Of a stretch of DNA of 15,241 nucleotides, positions 1 to 7,357 are shown in pieces. The position numbers were made by a program, and so were the translations under genes. The notes beneath the pieces are model-generated. The model was not told the origin of the DNA, did not search any database, and was given only the letters and a program-made list of their open reading frames with translations. How positions within the stretch are numbered: position 1 is the stretch's first letter; every line of letters starts with the position of its first letter. Source of the DNA: JBKHDT01 sp049974825 (GTDB taxonomy: Bacteria; Pseudomonadota; Gammaproteobacteria; Halothiobacillales; Halothiobacillaceae); assembly GCA_049974825.1 (NCBI GenBank), contig JBNGDJ010000058.1, positions 1 to 15,241 on the forward strand, in the 5' to 3' direction.

Positions 1-5
1 TACTC

Positions 6-30
6 CGTTCCCAGGCGGAGCCTGGGAACG
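6..30. repeat. REP-like palindrome
   Basis: Perfect inverted repeat: CGTTCCCAGGC (6-16), loop GGA (17-19), GCCTGGGAACG (20-30). An 11-bp GC-rich stem with a 3-nt loop in intergenic DNA is typical of REP-type repeats, and palindromes built on GTTCCCA/TGGGAAC are common in proteobacterial intergenic regions (recollection, not a search). No run of T follows on either strand, so it is a poor rho-independent terminator. It lies at the window edge; the gene to its left is not visible. Only one copy occurs in this window. Confidence 0.6.
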
Positions 31-260
31 AGGCGGTGCGGAACGCCTGCCGGGCCTACTCCGCAGGCCCCAAGTCAATGTGTGGTGCTGCTTCGCGCTG
101 ACCAGCCTGAGGGGCTTTGCCGGCCGCCCACAACCCGCCTTAAATTCGAGCCCTGCCCCCAACGACCCGGCGTGTCTTTTCGTATAAACTGTGCGCCTTG
201 AGTTTTTGCCTGGCAATTGCTGCGGCGTATCGCAGGATACTGACCGAGACACGCGAATTC
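31..260. other. Intergenic region upstream of manC
   Basis: About 230 bases with no convincing gene; reading frames here are antisense extensions of manC frames. A short inverted repeat, GGGCCT (52-57) and AGGCCC (65-70), lies beside the REP-like palindrome and could be the remains of an upstream terminator. TATAAA at 183-188 resembles a -10 box, but no TTGACA-like element sits 16-18 bases before it, so a promoter for the polysaccharide cluster is only a guess. Confidence 0.4.
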
Positions 261-1679
261 ATGTCCGAACTGATTCCCACCATTCTCTGCGGCGGTGCCG
301 GTTCCCGGCTCTGGCCGGTTTCCCGGGCGTTGCATCCCAAGCCATTCATTCGTTTGTCTGACGGGCGCAGTCTGCTTCAGCGGGCCTTTTTGCGCGGTGC
401 CCGGCTTGAATCGGTTTTCGAGGTGCTGACGGTCACCAACCGAGAGCTGTTCTTCAAGACCGAGGACGAGTACCGCGAGGTGGCGGCGGGCGATCACGCC
501 CTTTCCTACATCCTGGAGCCCTTCGGGCGCAATACGGCGGCGGCTGTGGCCGCGGCCTGTCTGCATGTTCGGCGCCATCACGGGCCGGAGGCGCTTTTGC
601 TGGTGCTGGCGGCGGATCACTTGATCGCGGACGAGGCGGCCTTTGCCGAAGCGGTGCGCGAAGCGCAGTTCCTGGCGCGACAGGGGCGCCTTGTGACTTT
701 CGGGATTCGACCCGATGCGCCCGAGACGGGTTTTGGGTATATCGAGGCCGAGGGCAACCAGGTGCTGCGCTTCGTGGAAAAGCCGTCGTTGGAGAAGGCG
801 CGCGAATACCTGGAGAGCGGGCGCTTTTTCTGGAACTCGGGCATGTTCTGCTTTCAGGCGGGCACGATGCTTGAGCAGATGGCCTTGCACTGCCCGGAGG
901 TGCTGTCTGCGACGGAGGCTTGCCTTGCCCATTCGCGGGAGGCCAGCGGGGACGGCTTCCGGCAGCTGGAACTGGAAGCGACGCACTTCGGCGAGGTGCC
1001 GGATATCTCGATCGATTACGCGGTGATGGAACGCTCGGACGAGGTGGCCGTGGTGCCCTGTGACATCGGCTGGAGCGATATTGGTTCGTGGCAGGCATTG
1101 AGCGAACTGTCCGAGCCGGACGCGGCGGGCAACCGGGTCGAGGGCGAGGCGTTGTTGCATGATGTGCGTGACTGCTACATCCAGAGCCAGGACCGACTGG
1201 TGGGTGCCGTGGGGCTGGAAAACCTGGTGATTATCGACACGCCGGATGCGCTGCTGGTCGCGGACAAGTCCCGCAGCCAGGACGTGAAACAGATTTACGC
1301 GCAGCTCAAGGCGCATGATCACGAGGCGCACCGGCTGCACCGGACGGTACATCGTCCCTGGGGGACGTACACGGTTCTGGAGGAGGGGTCGCGGTTCAAG
1401 ATCAAGCGGATCGAGGTCAAGCCAGGCGCCAGCCTGAGCCTTCAGATGCACTACCATCGCAGCGAGCACTGGATCGTGGTCAGCGGCATGGCCCGGGTGG
1501 TTAATGGGGACGAGTCCACATTGGTCAACACCAACGAGTCGACCTATATCCCGGCCGGTCACAAGCATCGGCTGGAAAACCCGGGCGTGCTCGACCTCGT
1601 GATGATCGAGGTGCAGAGCGGCGAGTACCTGGGGGAAGATGACATCGTGCGCTTCGAGGATGTGTATGGACGCCAGTGA
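261..1679 (+). CDS. manC: Mannose-1-phosphate guanylyltransferase / mannose-6-phosphate isomerase (ManC/CpsB type)
   Basis: A bifunctional cytoplasmic enzyme: the N-terminal domain makes GDP-mannose from mannose-1-phosphate and GTP, and the C-terminal cupin isomerises fructose-6-phosphate and mannose-6-phosphate. Visible motifs are the nucleotidyltransferase signature GGAGSRLWPVSR (residues 11-22), FVEKP (171-175, sugar-phosphate site), and in the cupin RPWG (from 365), QMHYHRSEHW (395-404, metal-binding histidines) and PAGHKHRLENPG (from 431). The 472-residue length fits the type II PMI/GMP family. I start at ATG 261 because family members begin just before the GG.GSRLWP loop; an in-frame TTG at 198 would add 21 atypical residues. 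The ribosome binding site is weak. The stop lies 14 nt inside cpsG. As first gene of the cluster it supplies GDP-mannose to Gmd. Confidence 0.97.
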   Translation: MSELIPTILCGGAGSRLWPVSRALHPKPFIRLSDGRSLLQRAFLRGARLESVFEVLTVTNRELFFKTEDEYREVAAGDHALSYILEPFGRNTAAAVAAACLHVRRHHGPEALLLVLAADHLIADEAAFAEAVREAQFLARQGRLVTFGIRPDAPETGFGYIEAEGNQVLRFVEKPSLEKAREYLESGRFFWNSGMFCFQAGTMLEQMALHCPEVLSATEACLAHSREASGDGFRQLELEATHFGEVPDISIDYAVMERSDEVAVVPCDIGWSDIGSWQALSELSEPDAAGNRVEGEALLHDVRDCYIQSQDRLVGAVGLENLVIIDTPDALLVADKSRSQDVKQIYAQLKAHDHEAHRLHRTVHRPWGTYTVLEEGSRFKIKRIEVKPGASLSLQMHYHRSEHWIVVSGMARVVNGDESTLVNTNESTYIPAGHKHRLENPGVLDLVMIEVQSGEYLGEDDIVRFEDVYGRQ

Positions 1680-3048
1680 ATCCCGTGCCCTGACCTGTTT
1701 CAAGGCCTATGACATCCGCGGTCGCCTGGGCGATGAGCTGAACGAGGACATCGCCTGGCGGATCGGCCGGGCCTTCGCGGCGCAGCAGGAGGCGCGGCGC
1801 GTGGTGGTCGGTGCGGATGTCCGGCCGACGAGCGAATCATTGAAGCAGGCGCTGGCCCGGGGGCTGATGGCCGGCGGCTGCGACGTGATCGACCTGGGAC
1901 TGACCGGGACCGAGGAGGTCTACTTTGCCGCCTTCCACCTGGACGTGGACGGCGGAATCGAGGTGACGGCCAGCCACAATCCGCTGGACTACAACGGCAT
2001 GAAGCTGGTGGGGCGGGGTGCGGTCCCGATCAGCGGCGACAGTGGCCTGAACGCCATCCGGGTGCTGGCCGAGCGCGGTGACTTCCCGGACCCGACCCGC
2101 AACGGGCAGATCGAGCGGCGCAGCGTGCTGGATGACTACGTCGATCACCTGCTTGGTTACGTCGACCTGTCGGCCCTGCGTCCGCTGCGGCTGCTGGTCG
2201 ATGCCGGCAATGGCGCGGCCGGGCATGTCATCGATGCGATCGAGGAGCGTTTCCGTGCGGCAGGCGTGCCGGTCGCCTTTGTCAAGCATCGCCACGAACC
2301 GGACGGACAATTTCCGTATGGCATTCCGAATCCCCTGCTGCCGGAAAACCGCCAGTCCACCGTCGATGCCGTCCGCGCCGCCGGGGCCGATTTCGGCATT
2401 GCCTGGGATGGCGACTTCGACCGCTGCTTCCTGTTCGACGAGCAGGGGGGCTTTATCGAGGGTTATTACATCGTCGGCTTGCTGGCCGAGGCCTTTTTGC
2501 TCAAGCACCCCGGCGAGAAGATCATCCACGACCCGCGGCTGACCTGGAACACCATCGACCTGGTGGAGCAGGGCGGGGGCGTTGCCATCCAGAGCAAGAC
2601 CGGGCATGCCTTTATCAAGGAACGGATGCGGGCCGAAAATGCCGTTTACGGTGGCGAGATGAGTGCCCATCACTACTTCCGGGACTTCGCCTACTGTGAC
2701 AGCGGCATGATTCCCTGGCTGCTCGTGCTTGAGCTGGTTAGCCGGCTGGGCAAGCCGCTGTCCGCCCTGGTCGCCGAGCGCATGGCAGCCTACCCCTGCA
2801 GCGGCGAGATCAACTACCGGGTGGCGGATGTCGATGCTGTCATCCAGAACATCCATGATCGCTTCGCGCCCGAAGCACTGGTCACTGACCGGACCGACGG
2901 CCTGAGCCTTGAATTCGCAGACTGGCGCTTCAACCTGCGTGCCTCCAATACCGAGCCGCTGCTTCGGCTGAATGTCGAAACGCGGGGGGACCCTGCCGCG
3001 GTTGATCGGCACGTGGCCGAGCTGGAGGCGCTCATCCGGGGCCAGTGA
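1666..3048 (+). CDS. cpsG: Phosphomannomutase (CpsG/ManB)
   Basis: Alpha-D-phosphohexomutase that converts mannose-6-phosphate to mannose-1-phosphate, the substrate of the preceding ManC. All four family loops are present: TASHNP (101-106, Ser103 the likely phosphoserine) followed by the CpsG-typical LDYNGMK; metal loop DGDFDR (248-253); sugar-binding GGEMSAHHYF (from 329); and the phosphate-binding loop RASNTEP (425-431). At 460 residues it matches E. coli CpsG (about 456) better than the shorter, differently patterned GlmM. ATG 1666 is chosen because GAGGA (1656-1660) precedes it at 5-nt spacing; upstream in-frame ATGs at 1639 and 1660 lack this. It overlaps manC by 14 nt, implying translational coupling. 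Phosphoglucomutase side activity, as in AlgC, is possible. Confidence 0.96.
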   Translation: MDASESRALTCFKAYDIRGRLGDELNEDIAWRIGRAFAAQQEARRVVVGADVRPTSESLKQALARGLMAGGCDVIDLGLTGTEEVYFAAFHLDVDGGIEVTASHNPLDYNGMKLVGRGAVPISGDSGLNAIRVLAERGDFPDPTRNGQIERRSVLDDYVDHLLGYVDLSALRPLRLLVDAGNGAAGHVIDAIEERFRAAGVPVAFVKHRHEPDGQFPYGIPNPLLPENRQSTVDAVRAAGADFGIAWDGDFDRCFLFDEQGGFIEGYYIVGLLAEAFLLKHPGEKIIHDPRLTWNTIDLVEQGGGVAIQSKTGHAFIKERMRAENAVYGGEMSAHHYFRDFAYCDSGMIPWLLVLELVSRLGKPLSALVAERMAAYPCSGEINYRVADVDAVIQNIHDRFAPEALVTDRTDGLSLEFADWRFNLRASNTEPLLRLNVETRGDPAAVDRHVAELEALIRGQ

Positions 3049-3053
3049 TGAGT

Positions 3054-3071
3054 CACCCCGGGGCCGGGGTG
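3054..3071 (+). repeat. Hairpin just after cpsG
   Basis: CACCCC (3054-3059) and GGGGTG (3066-3071) form a 6-bp GC stem with a 6-nt loop, starting 6 nt after the cpsG stop. No T tract follows, so it is not a textbook terminator. It could attenuate transcription or protect the 3' end of the manC-cpsG message ahead of gmd. Confidence 0.4.
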
Positions 3072-3083
3072 CCAGATCGACGC

Positions 3084-3116
3084 ACCGCATGCAGACCGCA
3101 TGCAGACCGCATGCAG
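3084..3116. repeat. Three tandem 11-bp repeats (ACCGCATGCAG)
   Basis: Three identical head-to-tail copies of ACCGCATGCAG at 3084-3094, 3095-3105 and 3106-3116, each holding the palindrome GCATGC. They lie in the 103-bp gap between cpsG and gmd, 35 nt before the gmd ATG. The unit is close to one helical turn, so the sites would face the same side of the DNA. This would suit a cooperatively binding regulator, but replication slippage gives the same picture. Function unknown. Confidence 0.85.
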
Positions 3117-3151
3117 TCAGAATCCACTTCAAACCAGACGAAACCCGATTG

Positions 3152-4186
3152 ATGAAAACTGCCATCGTGACCGGTATTACCGGCCAGGACGGGGCCTATC
3201 TGGCCCGCCTGCTCCTGGAAAAGGACTATCGCGTATTCGGAACCTATCGCCGGACCAGCTCGGTGAACTTCTGGCGGATCGAGGAGCTTGGCATCGCCGG
3301 GCATGAGCGCCTTGAACTGGTCGAGTACGATCTGACGGACCTGGGTTCGGCGATTCGCCTGCTCGAGCGCGCCGAGCCGGACGAGATCTACAACCTGGCG
3401 GCCCAGAGTTTTGTCGGGGTGTCATTCGACCAGCCGGTGACCACCGCAGAAATCACGGGGATCGGAGCGGTCCATCTGCTCGAAGCCATCCGGATCGTCA
3501 ATCCGAAGATTCGCTTCTACCAGGCCAGCACCTCGGAAATGTTCGGCAAGGTCCAGGCGATTCCCCAGAACGAGCAGACGCCATTCTACCCGCGCAGTCC
3601 CTATGGCGTGGCCAAGCTCTACGCGCACTGGATGACCGTGAACTACCGGGAAAGCTACGACATCTTCGGGACCAGCGGCATCCTGTTCAACCACGAGTCC
3701 CCCCTGCGCGGGCGCGAGTTTGTCACCCGCAAGATCACCGACGGGCTGGCGAAGATCGTGCTGGGCAAGCAGGAACGCCTGGAACTGGGAAACCTGGATG
3801 CCAAGCGTGACTGGGGCTACGCCGACGATTACGTCGACGGGATGTGGCGGATGATGCAGGCCGATCGGCCGGATACCTATGTTTTGGCGACCAACCGGAC
3901 CGAGACCGTTCGCGATTTCGTGACCATGGCAGCACGGGCCGCGGGCCTGTCGCTTGAGTGGGAAGGTGTGGCGGAGAACGAGCGGGGAGTCGATGCCACC
4001 ACCGGTCGGACCGTGGTGGCGGTAAATCCGCGTTTCTACCGGCCCGCCGAGGTGGACCTGCTGATCGGTGATCCGGCCAAGGCGCAGCAGGAGCTCGGCT
4101 GGCAGCCGCAGACGCCGCTGGAGGACCTGTGCCGGATGATGGTTGAGGCGGACCTGAGAAGAAACCGGGAGGGCTTCTCGTTTTGA
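3152..4186 (+). CDS. gmd: GDP-mannose 4,6-dehydratase
   Basis: NADP-dependent short-chain (extended SDR) enzyme that converts GDP-D-mannose to GDP-4-keto-6-deoxy-D-mannose in the cytoplasm. The Rossmann motif GITGQDG is at residues 8-14. The catalytic set is Thr127/Glu129 (in ASTSEMFG) and Tyr151/Lys155 (YGVAK), with the 24-residue Thr-Tyr spacing known for GMDs. ILFNHESPLRG and FVTRKIT are family hallmarks. The sequence resembles the Pseudomonas A-band Gmd more than E. coli Gmd (judged from memory), and 344 residues fits. The reading frame is open upstream to 2972, but homology begins at MKTAIVTG, so ATG 3152 is used; its ribosome binding site is poor. The 103-bp gap before it is the only non-overlapping junction in the cluster. 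Its product feeds the next gene, Rmd. Confidence 0.97.
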   Translation: MKTAIVTGITGQDGAYLARLLLEKDYRVFGTYRRTSSVNFWRIEELGIAGHERLELVEYDLTDLGSAIRLLERAEPDEIYNLAAQSFVGVSFDQPVTTAEITGIGAVHLLEAIRIVNPKIRFYQASTSEMFGKVQAIPQNEQTPFYPRSPYGVAKLYAHWMTVNYRESYDIFGTSGILFNHESPLRGREFVTRKITDGLAKIVLGKQERLELGNLDAKRDWGYADDYVDGMWRMMQADRPDTYVLATNRTETVRDFVTMAARAAGLSLEWEGVAENERGVDATTGRTVVAVNPRFYRPAEVDLLIGDPAKAQQELGWQPQTPLEDLCRMMVEADLRRNREGFSF

Positions 4187-5079
4187 CCACCCCAGGGCGC
4201 ATCCTCATCACTGGACGATACGGATTCACCGGGCGCTGGCTGGCCGAGGAAATGGCCGGGGCCGGCTGGGAAGTGCACGGCCTGGGTGCGGCCGAGGCGC
4301 CGGGGCGTGATCCGCACTACCGGCAAGTCGATCTGGCCGATGCGCGGGCGGTGTCCGAGGCGGTGCGCGCCATTCGACCGGATGCCGTCGCGCATCTGGC
4401 GGCGATTTCCTTTGTCGGGCACGGGGCCGCGGATGCCTTTTACCAGGTCAATTTGCTGGGGACGCGTCACCTGCTCGCGGCCCTGGCCGACCTGCCCACC
4501 GCGCCGCGCAGCGTGTTGCTCGCCAGCAGCGCCAATGTTTACGGCAACCGTACCGAGGGGGTGCTCGACGAGGAAACACCCCCGGACCCGGTCAACGACT
4601 ATGCCGTGAGCAAGCTTGCGATGGAATACCTCTCCCGGCTGTGGGCCGACTGCCTGCCCCTGATCATCGTGCGGCCCTTCAACTACACGGGCGTGGGTCA
4701 GGCAGGGCATTTTCTTCTTCCCAAGATTGTCGATCACGTTCGGCGACGGGCCCTGGTGATCGAGCTGGGCAATCTTGATGTCTGGCGCGATTTCTCGGAT
4801 GTCCGGGCGGTGGTTGCGGCTTATCGACGGTTGATCGAAATCGCCCCGGAAGGGACGTTCAACGTCTGCTCCGGCCGGCCCCATGCCCTGCGGGAGGTTC
4901 TTGAGATGGTTCGGCAGATCAGCGGACACGACATGCAGGTCACCGTGAACCCGGCCTTTGTGCGGGCCAACGAGGTGCGGACCCTGCAGGGCGACGCCAG
5001 CCGGCTTCGCTCGGTGATCGGCGAATGGCAGACCCCGCCGCTGGAGGAAACCCTGCGGTGGATGATCGAGGCGGACTGA
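4183..5079 (+). CDS. rmd: GDP-6-deoxy-4-keto-D-mannose reductase (Rmd type, GDP-D-rhamnose synthesis)
   Basis: Extended SDR reductase that likely reduces the Gmd product at C4 to GDP-D-rhamnose. Motifs: Rossmann ITGRYGFTG near the N-terminus, SS at 115-116, catalytic YAVSK (Tyr140-Lys144), then VRPFNYTGVGQ, WRDFSDV and FNVCSG, all as in Pseudomonas Rmd. The 298-residue length matches Rmd, and the sequence lacks the N-terminal pattern of GDP-fucose synthase (Fcl), so D-rhamnose is preferred over L-fucose. GDP-6-deoxy-talose cannot be strictly excluded. The start is TTG 4183, overlapping the gmd stop by 4 nt (TTGA), with GGAGGG at 4168-4173 nine bases upstream. No ATG or GTG would preserve the Rossmann strand. 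Translation is therefore probably coupled to gmd. Confidence 0.88.
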   Translation: MTTPGRILITGRYGFTGRWLAEEMAGAGWEVHGLGAAEAPGRDPHYRQVDLADARAVSEAVRAIRPDAVAHLAAISFVGHGAADAFYQVNLLGTRHLLAALADLPTAPRSVLLASSANVYGNRTEGVLDEETPPDPVNDYAVSKLAMEYLSRLWADCLPLIIVRPFNYTGVGQAGHFLLPKIVDHVRRRALVIELGNLDVWRDFSDVRAVVAAYRRLIEIAPEGTFNVCSGRPHALREVLEMVRQISGHDMQVTVNPAFVRANEVRTLQGDASRLRSVIGEWQTPPLEETLRWMIEAD

Positions 5080-6206
5080 TTCGGGTTCATCTGGGGACAA
5101 CACGGCTGGCGCAGGGGCTTTCGGGCGGTGCGTCGGATGGTCTCGCCGTGTACGGGCGACATTTGCTTGAGGCCTTGTCGGCCCGTGATGATGTGTCTGT
5201 CACTGCCTTTGGGTTCGGGACGCGGGACCAGCAATGCGCCGGAACGACGATTCGCGGGATGCCGGGTTTCCTGCCCCAGGCCCTCACCGCGCTGGCGGGG
5301 CTGGACGGGTTTTCGGCGCTGGAGCGCACTCTGGAGGCGGGTGATCTGGTTCATGCGACTGACCACTTGATTCCCCGCTGCCGTCGAGCACCGGTGATCG
5401 CGACGCTGATGGATGCCCTGCCGCTGTCGAACCCGGAATGGGCCAATCCACGCTGGCGACGGCTGAAGAATATCCTCTGGAAACGTTCGACCGGCTGGGC
5501 AGATCATGTGATCGCGCCCTCGAAATTTGCGCGGGACCAGGTTGTCCAGCACTTTGGACTGCCCGAGGATCGAGTCAGCATCGTGCCCCTGGGTGTCGAC
5601 TCGGTCTGGTTTGAGCCACCCGATGCCGGGCGAATGGAGGCAATCCGGCTATCTCTCAACCTGCCGCCGCGTTACCTGCTTTTCGTCGGCACCTTGCAGC
5701 CGCGCAAGAACCTGACCGGGGCCATCGATGCCTGGCTCGGGCTGCCCGCCGAACGGCGGGCGGAATTTCCTTTGCTGGTTGTCGGCCGTGCCGGGCCGGG
5801 CAGCCAGCGCGACCTGGCCAGGCTGGCGAAGCGTGCTGATGATGGGCCGCGCTGGCTCGGTACCTTGCCGTTCGAACAGTTGCATGCCGCGCTTCACGGA
5901 GCGGCCGCGTTGCTGTTGCCCTCGCTGTACGAGGGATTCGGCCTGCCGGTTCTTGAGGCATTCGCTGCTGGGGTGCCCGTGATGACTTCCCAATCGAACG
6001 CCCTCGGTGAAGTGGGCGGGGACGCTGCCTGGCTGGTTGACCCGCGATCGCCCGCCGAGATGACCGCGGCCCTCGGGCAAATTCTGGACAATCCCGGCGC
6101 GGTCGATGCAGTGGTGTCCCGTGCAAGGGCACGGGCGCAGGCCTTTACCTGGGCGAGGACGGCCAATGAGACGGTTGCGGTCTACCGACGGGTGCTGGGT
6201 ACATGA
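5058..6206 (+). CDS. GT4-family glycosyltransferase, probable D-rhamnosyl/mannosyltransferase
   Basis: A GT-B fold retaining glycosyltransferase of 382 residues. GTLQPRKN (211-218) marks the start of the C-terminal nucleotide-binding half, and E292GFGLPVLE300 is the EX7E motif of family GT4. There is no signal peptide or membrane segment, so it is a cytoplasmic or peripheral enzyme. Position directly after rmd suggests GDP-D-rhamnose or GDP-mannose as donor, comparable to WbpY/WbpX of the Pseudomonas A-band locus (inference, no search). The start is GTG 5058, chosen because GGAGG (5043-5047) precedes it with 10-nt spacing and the first conserved strand (IRVHLGTTRL) follows. It overlaps rmd by 22 nt. 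A longer in-frame start at 5025 lies well within rmd and is less likely. Confidence 0.88.
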   Translation: MDDRGGLIRVHLGTTRLAQGLSGGASDGLAVYGRHLLEALSARDDVSVTAFGFGTRDQQCAGTTIRGMPGFLPQALTALAGLDGFSALERTLEAGDLVHATDHLIPRCRRAPVIATLMDALPLSNPEWANPRWRRLKNILWKRSTGWADHVIAPSKFARDQVVQHFGLPEDRVSIVPLGVDSVWFEPPDAGRMEAIRLSLNLPPRYLLFVGTLQPRKNLTGAIDAWLGLPAERRAEFPLLVVGRAGPGSQRDLARLAKRADDGPRWLGTLPFEQLHAALHGAAALLLPSLYEGFGLPVLEAFAAGVPVMTSQSNALGEVGGDAAWLVDPRSPAEMTAALGQILDNPGAVDAVVSRARARAQAFTWARTANETVAVYRRVLGT

Positions 6207-7357
6207 GTCGCGAAGGGATTTGCTCCGGGACGCAAGGGCCCGTAGTGCTCAATGTCTACAAGACGTACTTTCCCGATCCGCCGGGCGGGCTTCAGGAGGC
6301 CATCCGCCAGACCGCGCGGGCGACTTCTGCCCGGGGCGTGGACAACCGGCTGTTTACGCTCAGTCCCGAGCCCGTACCCCGGCAGATCCGGCAGCCGGAA
6401 ATGACCGTGGAGCGCAGCCGTGCCTGGGCCGCGCCGGCTTCCTGCGACCTGGGCGGGCCGGCCGCATTTCGGCGATTCCGGCAACTCGCCCGACAGGCCG
6501 ACCTGCTGCACTACTACTTTCCCTGGCCTTTTGGTGATCTGCTCGACCTCTGCGCACCGTCGGACACGCCGGCGATCCTGACCTACATTTCGGATGTGGT
6601 CCGTCAGAAATGGCTGGGTCGCGCCTATCAGCCGTTGATGTGGCGGACGTTGCGTCGCATGCAGGTGATCGTGGCCAATTCGCCGGCCTACCGGGAGTCC
6701 AGCCCCGTGCTGGCCCATCCGGCGATCAGGGACAAGGTGCGCGTCATCCCGCTGGGCATCGACGAAGCCGGTTACGACCGGACCCCCGATCCGGCGGTAT
6801 TCCCGCGCCTGGGACTGGCACCGGACGAGCCGTTCCTGCTGTTTCTCGGCGTTTTGCGTTATTACAAGGGATTGCCGTTTCTTCTGGAGGCCGCCCGCGG
6901 TCTGGGCCTGCCCGTGGTCATCGCCGGCTCGGGACCGGAACAGGCCCGGCTCGTGGCGCAGGCGCAAGACCTGGCCAATGTCCACTTTGCCGGGCAGGTC
7001 AGTCACGCCGAGAAGGTGGCGCTGCTCTCGGCCTGCCGGGGGCTGGTGCTGCCCTCGCACAGGCGGTCGGAAGCCTATGGCATGGTACTGGTGGAGGCGG
7101 CCATGTTCGGCAAGCCGATGATCAGTTGCGAGATCGGGACGGGAACCAGCTTTATCAATCAGCACGAGCAGACCGGGCTGGTCGTTCCGCCGGAGTGTCC
7201 GCAGTCGCTGGCGCAGGCCATGCGTCGTCTGGCCGAGGAGCCTGCGCAGGCCGCGGCCTGGGGGCGCGCGGCGAGAGCACGGTTTGAAGACTGCTTCTCG
7301 GGCCCGGCACTGGGGCAGGCCTATGCGGCACTGTATCGGGAGGTGGCAGGATGCTGA
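6203..7357 (+). CDS. GT4-family glycosyltransferase (WbpZ/WbdC-like)
   Basis: Second GT-B glycosyltransferase, 384 residues. The N-terminal VLNVYKTYFPDPPGG resembles the opening (KTY.PD..GG) of WbpZ/WbdC/MtfC-type mannosyl- or rhamnosyltransferases that add the first residues of A-band or O9-like chains (recollection). The C-terminal half holds FLGVLRYYKG, a nucleotide-binding region, and the EX7E motif E290AYGMVLVE298. The ATG at 6203 overlaps the previous stop in an ATGA, implying coupling. A short tail of about 12 residues precedes the first beta strand, so a slightly later start is conceivable, but no better codon is seen. Acceptor and linkage cannot be read from the sequence. Confidence 0.87.
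   Translation: MSREGICSGTQGPVVLNVYKTYFPDPPGGLQEAIRQTARATSARGVDNRLFTLSPEPVPRQIRQPEMTVERSRAWAAPASCDLGGPAAFRRFRQLARQADLLHYYFPWPFGDLLDLCAPSDTPAILTYISDVVRQKWLGRAYQPLMWRTLRRMQVIVANSPAYRESSPVLAHPAIRDKVRVIPLGIDEAGYDRTPDPAVFPRLGLAPDEPFLLFLGVLRYYKGLPFLLEAARGLGLPVVIAGSGPEQARLVAQAQDLANVHFAGQVSHAEKVALLSACRGLVLPSHRRSEAYGMVLVEAAMFGKPMISCEIGTGTSFINQHEQTGLVVPPECPQSLAQAMRRLAEEPAQAAAWGRAARARFEDCFSGPALGQAYAALYREVAGC

Noticed and set aside
160..188. Sigma-70 promoter for manC around TATAAA (183-188).
   Set aside because: The region 17 nt upstream (around 160-165) has no TTGACA resemblance; too weak to list as a promoter.
75..1703. A 542-codon open frame on the minus strand opposite manC.
   Set aside because: It is a frame shadow caused by high GC3 of manC; it shows no known domain, is rich in Arg/His/Gln, and manC is unambiguous.
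1837..3165. A 442-codon minus-strand frame over cpsG.
   Set aside because: Mirror of the cpsG reading frame; no recognisable family and it spans the repeat-containing gap.
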